DNA from: Thalassobacillus sp043497085
GTDB taxonomy: Bacteria > Bacillota > Bacilli > Bacillales > Halobacillaceae
Reading direction: 5' to 3' (one strand)
Assembly (NCBI GenBank): GCA_043497085.1
Contig: JBIEKI010000015.1
Length of the DNA stretch: 64,000 nt
The translations under genes were made by a program, and so were the position numbers. Shown in pieces: positions 62,914 to 64,000 of this stretch. The notes under the pieces are model-generated. The model was not told where the DNA came from and ran no database searches. It saw only the letters and a list, made by a program, of their open reading frames with translations. Every line of letters begins with the position of its first letter. Position 1 is the stretch's first letter.

Positions 62914-63197
62914 TGACGAAAGCTACGATTGAAGAAAAACAGTATCTCGTCAGATTCAAAGCAGATAAGGAATCCCACTTGAAAATAACCGATCAGTCTG
63001 TCTGCCTGGAGCACTGCCCTGATAAGCCTTGCACGTATTTTTGTCCGGGAGAAGTTTACAAATTCGAAGGAAACCGAATCCAGGTCGGCTATGAAGGATG
63101 CCATGAATGCGGCAGTTGCCGAATTGGATGCCCACAAAATAATATCGAATGGAAATACCCGAAAGGTGGCCATGGAGTCATCTTCCAGTTGGCATGA
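62913..63197 (+). CDS. fixX: FixX, ferredoxin-like protein
   Basis: The 94-residue protein has CLEHCPDKPCTYFCPGEVY and CHECGSCRIGCP, giving one [4Fe-4S] plus additional cysteines, as in FixX. The ATG at 62913 overlaps the fixC stop (TAATGA). An upstream in-frame ATG at 62895 lies inside fixC and is less likely. It completes the bifurcating complex, which should drive low-potential ferredoxin reduction from NADH. Confidence 0.9.
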   Translation: MTKATIEEKQYLVRFKADKESHLKITDQSVCLEHCPDKPCTYFCPGEVYKFEGNRIQVGYEGCHECGSCRIGCPQNNIEWKYPKGGHGVIFQLA

Positions 63198-63328
63198 ATT
63201 CCTGTGTTATCCCACGTGCTTTAAAGAAGGAACATTAGGTGGGATAACACTTTATTTAACGGTTTTGTTATCAGAAAATTAAGAAAAAATAACAAGAAAT
63301 TATAAATAACCTGAAAGGCGGGAGCAGG

Positions 63329-63667
63329 ATGATAAATTTTGTGGAGTACTATCCACGTCAACCAATCATTATCGGAAAAAAAGACTTACAGGTATTGCGG
63401 GAGCTGACAAGGAATCGAACAATGGATGATCACTGGCTCGTAGTTATGAAAGTCGTAGATTTAGAAGGGGGGCACTGGGTTTGGAAGGTATCGTTGCTGA
63501 CTTCTAATCCGGAAGGTATCTACGATATTAATGCAAAAGCCTTGTTCGAAAAAAAATGTGCTACATTTCATGAAGGACTGGATATGATCAAGGATTGGGA
63601 AGTCAAGCTGTCAGAAGATCGCTGGTTTGAAGAGAAAACGCGTCACATAAACACGTCTGTCCTCTAA
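63329..63667 (+). CDS. Hypothetical protein, 112 aa
   Basis: The soluble protein, rich in Trp and charged residues, starts MINFVEYYPRQPIIIGKKDL. No signal or membrane segment and no recognised family. GGCGGGAGCAGG precedes the ATG. The terminator hairpin overlaps its last codons. Confidence 0.6.
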   Translation: MINFVEYYPRQPIIIGKKDLQVLRELTRNRTMDDHWLVVMKVVDLEGGHWVWKVSLLTSNPEGIYDINAKALFEKKCATFHEGLDMIKDWEVKLSEDRWFEEKTRHINTSVL

Positions 63668-63682
63668 GACGTGTTTTTTATT
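63651..63682 (+). terminator. Terminator overlapping the end of the preceding gene
   Basis: AAACACGTCT pairs with AGACGTGTTT, followed by T-run; the left arm is inside the coding region. Confidence 0.85.
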
Positions 63683-63797
63683 ATGACCCAGTTAAACGCT
63701 GTTGTTAATTTTACATAAGATGCTTGTTCAACAAAGGGCCAGTATTATGGAACACTCGATATCGAGATAATATGGGTTCGTCACTGAATCATGAGAA

Positions 63798-63912
63798 GGG
63801 AGGCTGAGAAACGGTTCGCTTTCCTGTGGGGGAGCTGGCAAGCCTCCTCAGACTTCGTCTTCCGGGGTCTTGCCTAGATCCTTCTCCCACGGGAGATTCC
63901 TGTGGGATTCAG
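63798..63912 (+). repeat. Repeat C copy 8 (diverged)
   Basis: GAAACGGTTCGCTTTCCTGT, AGCCTCCTCAGACTTCGTCT and CCCACGGGAGA are recognisable. It is the most diverged copy. CTCGATATCGAGATAATATG before it resembles the flank of the composite elements. Confidence 0.7.
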
Positions 63913-63937
63913 TAGAGGGGTCCTTGAATTAAAAAAA

Positions 63938-63990
63938 GCCCTCCGTTAAGATGCATTTGTACAACCAAATACAAACATCAAAAGGAGGAC
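63938..63990. terminator. Hairpin near the right edge
   Basis: On the minus strand GTCCTCC pairs with GGAGGGC. Inner GATG/CATC and TTTGTA/TACAAA also pair, and a run of T follows, like an intrinsic terminator for a minus-strand gene entering from the right. The same stretch on the plus strand has AAAGGAGG and a TTG at 63997, so a gene start is the other possibility. Confidence 0.4.
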
Positions 63991-64000
63991 TTCCCCTTGA

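Noticed and set aside
1..64000. tRNA, rRNA, CRISPR arrays, prophage or intact IS elements
   Set aside because: No cloverleaf-like tRNA, rRNA block, regularly spaced direct repeats with unique spacers, integrase or transposase frame was found; the dispersed repeats have no protein of their own here.

Overview
The window looks like chromosome from a Gram-positive, spore-forming member of the Bacillaceae, probably a salt-tolerant Halobacillus/Thalassobacillus-type genus. The genus is an inference and no database search was done. Support comes from many genes with recognisable B. subtilis counterparts (YflT, YjgC-YjgD, YqgC, YwtB/CapA, SrtN, YkoFEDC, YsfB-GlcD-GlcF, YwpF, KtrB, YjcZ, YrzI, Spo0E, PatA, YkwC, FbpB-like). 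It also comes from AGGAGG-type ribosome sites, SigA-type promoters and the many ~120 bp hairpin repeats typical of this family. I see no rRNA, tRNA, phage, CRISPR or intact transposase.

Layout. 1-5.1 kb: 3' part of a class B penicillin-binding protein, a TPP-riboswitch-controlled thiamine transporter (thiT), a small Zn-ribbon protein coupled to a phospholipase-D-like protein, a 20-21 bp phased repeat array and a YflT-like stress protein. 5.2-9.4 kb: an ArsR-DUF2087 regulator with a palindromic operator, then formate-dehydrogenase-like fdhA with its DUF1641 partner. 9.5-15.5 kb: a minus-strand run (DUF456, CapA, aldo/keto reductase, sirtuin, nitroreductase, lipoproteins). 15.5-17.5 kb: a composite repeat and an RsgA paralogue. 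17.6-22.7 kb: a reactive-sulfur cluster (DsrE-like, glutaredoxin, methyltransferase, rhodaneses, TusA-rhodanese, rhodanese-MBL hydrolase, TusA, TauE/SafE exporter) with CstR-like operators. 22.8-26.6 kb: a second TPP riboswitch driving ykoFEDC. 26.8-33.5 kb: GNAT, CorA, micro-ORFs, an OsmC-family gene with an in-frame UGA exactly at its expected catalytic cysteine, a small flavoprotein, an HD hydrolase, an attenuator-like leader and a YrzI/micropeptide cluster. 33.5-44.4 kb: disulfide reductase, moeA-moaA, YwpF, glcDF with a CdaR-type regulator, and ktrB. 44.5-50.5 kb: small spore-type proteins, a fused pyruvate:ferredoxin oxidoreductase and DoxX. 50.6-59.3 kb: repeats, the DUF1659-DUF2922-YvrJ trio, signal peptidase, two Spo0E-like proteins, YkwC, PatA, FbpB-like, patatin, ScdA and an EamA transporter. 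59.7-63.2 kb: a fixABCX electron-bifurcation operon.

How the genes fit together. Several units point to low-oxygen, ferredoxin- and quinone-linked metabolism: pyruvate:ferredoxin oxidoreductase, FixABCX, an FDH-like molybdoenzyme with moeA/moaA for its cofactor, and ScdA for Fe-S repair. The oxidoreductase and scdA promoters each carry an FNR-type site at the same distance from the -10 box. The sulfur cluster should oxidise and export reactive sulfur. The two riboswitch units bring in thiamine and its pyrimidine precursor, and the TPP-dependent oxidoreductase is one likely consumer.

The most interesting items are the OsmC-family gene at 29.8-30.2 kb, a candidate selenoprotein with a SECIS-like hairpin 25 nt after the UGA; the alternating YrzI/micropeptide array at 32.8-33.5 kb; the attenuator-like leader just before it; and the ~120 bp hairpin repeats, whose outer arms differ between copies but stay complementary within a copy.
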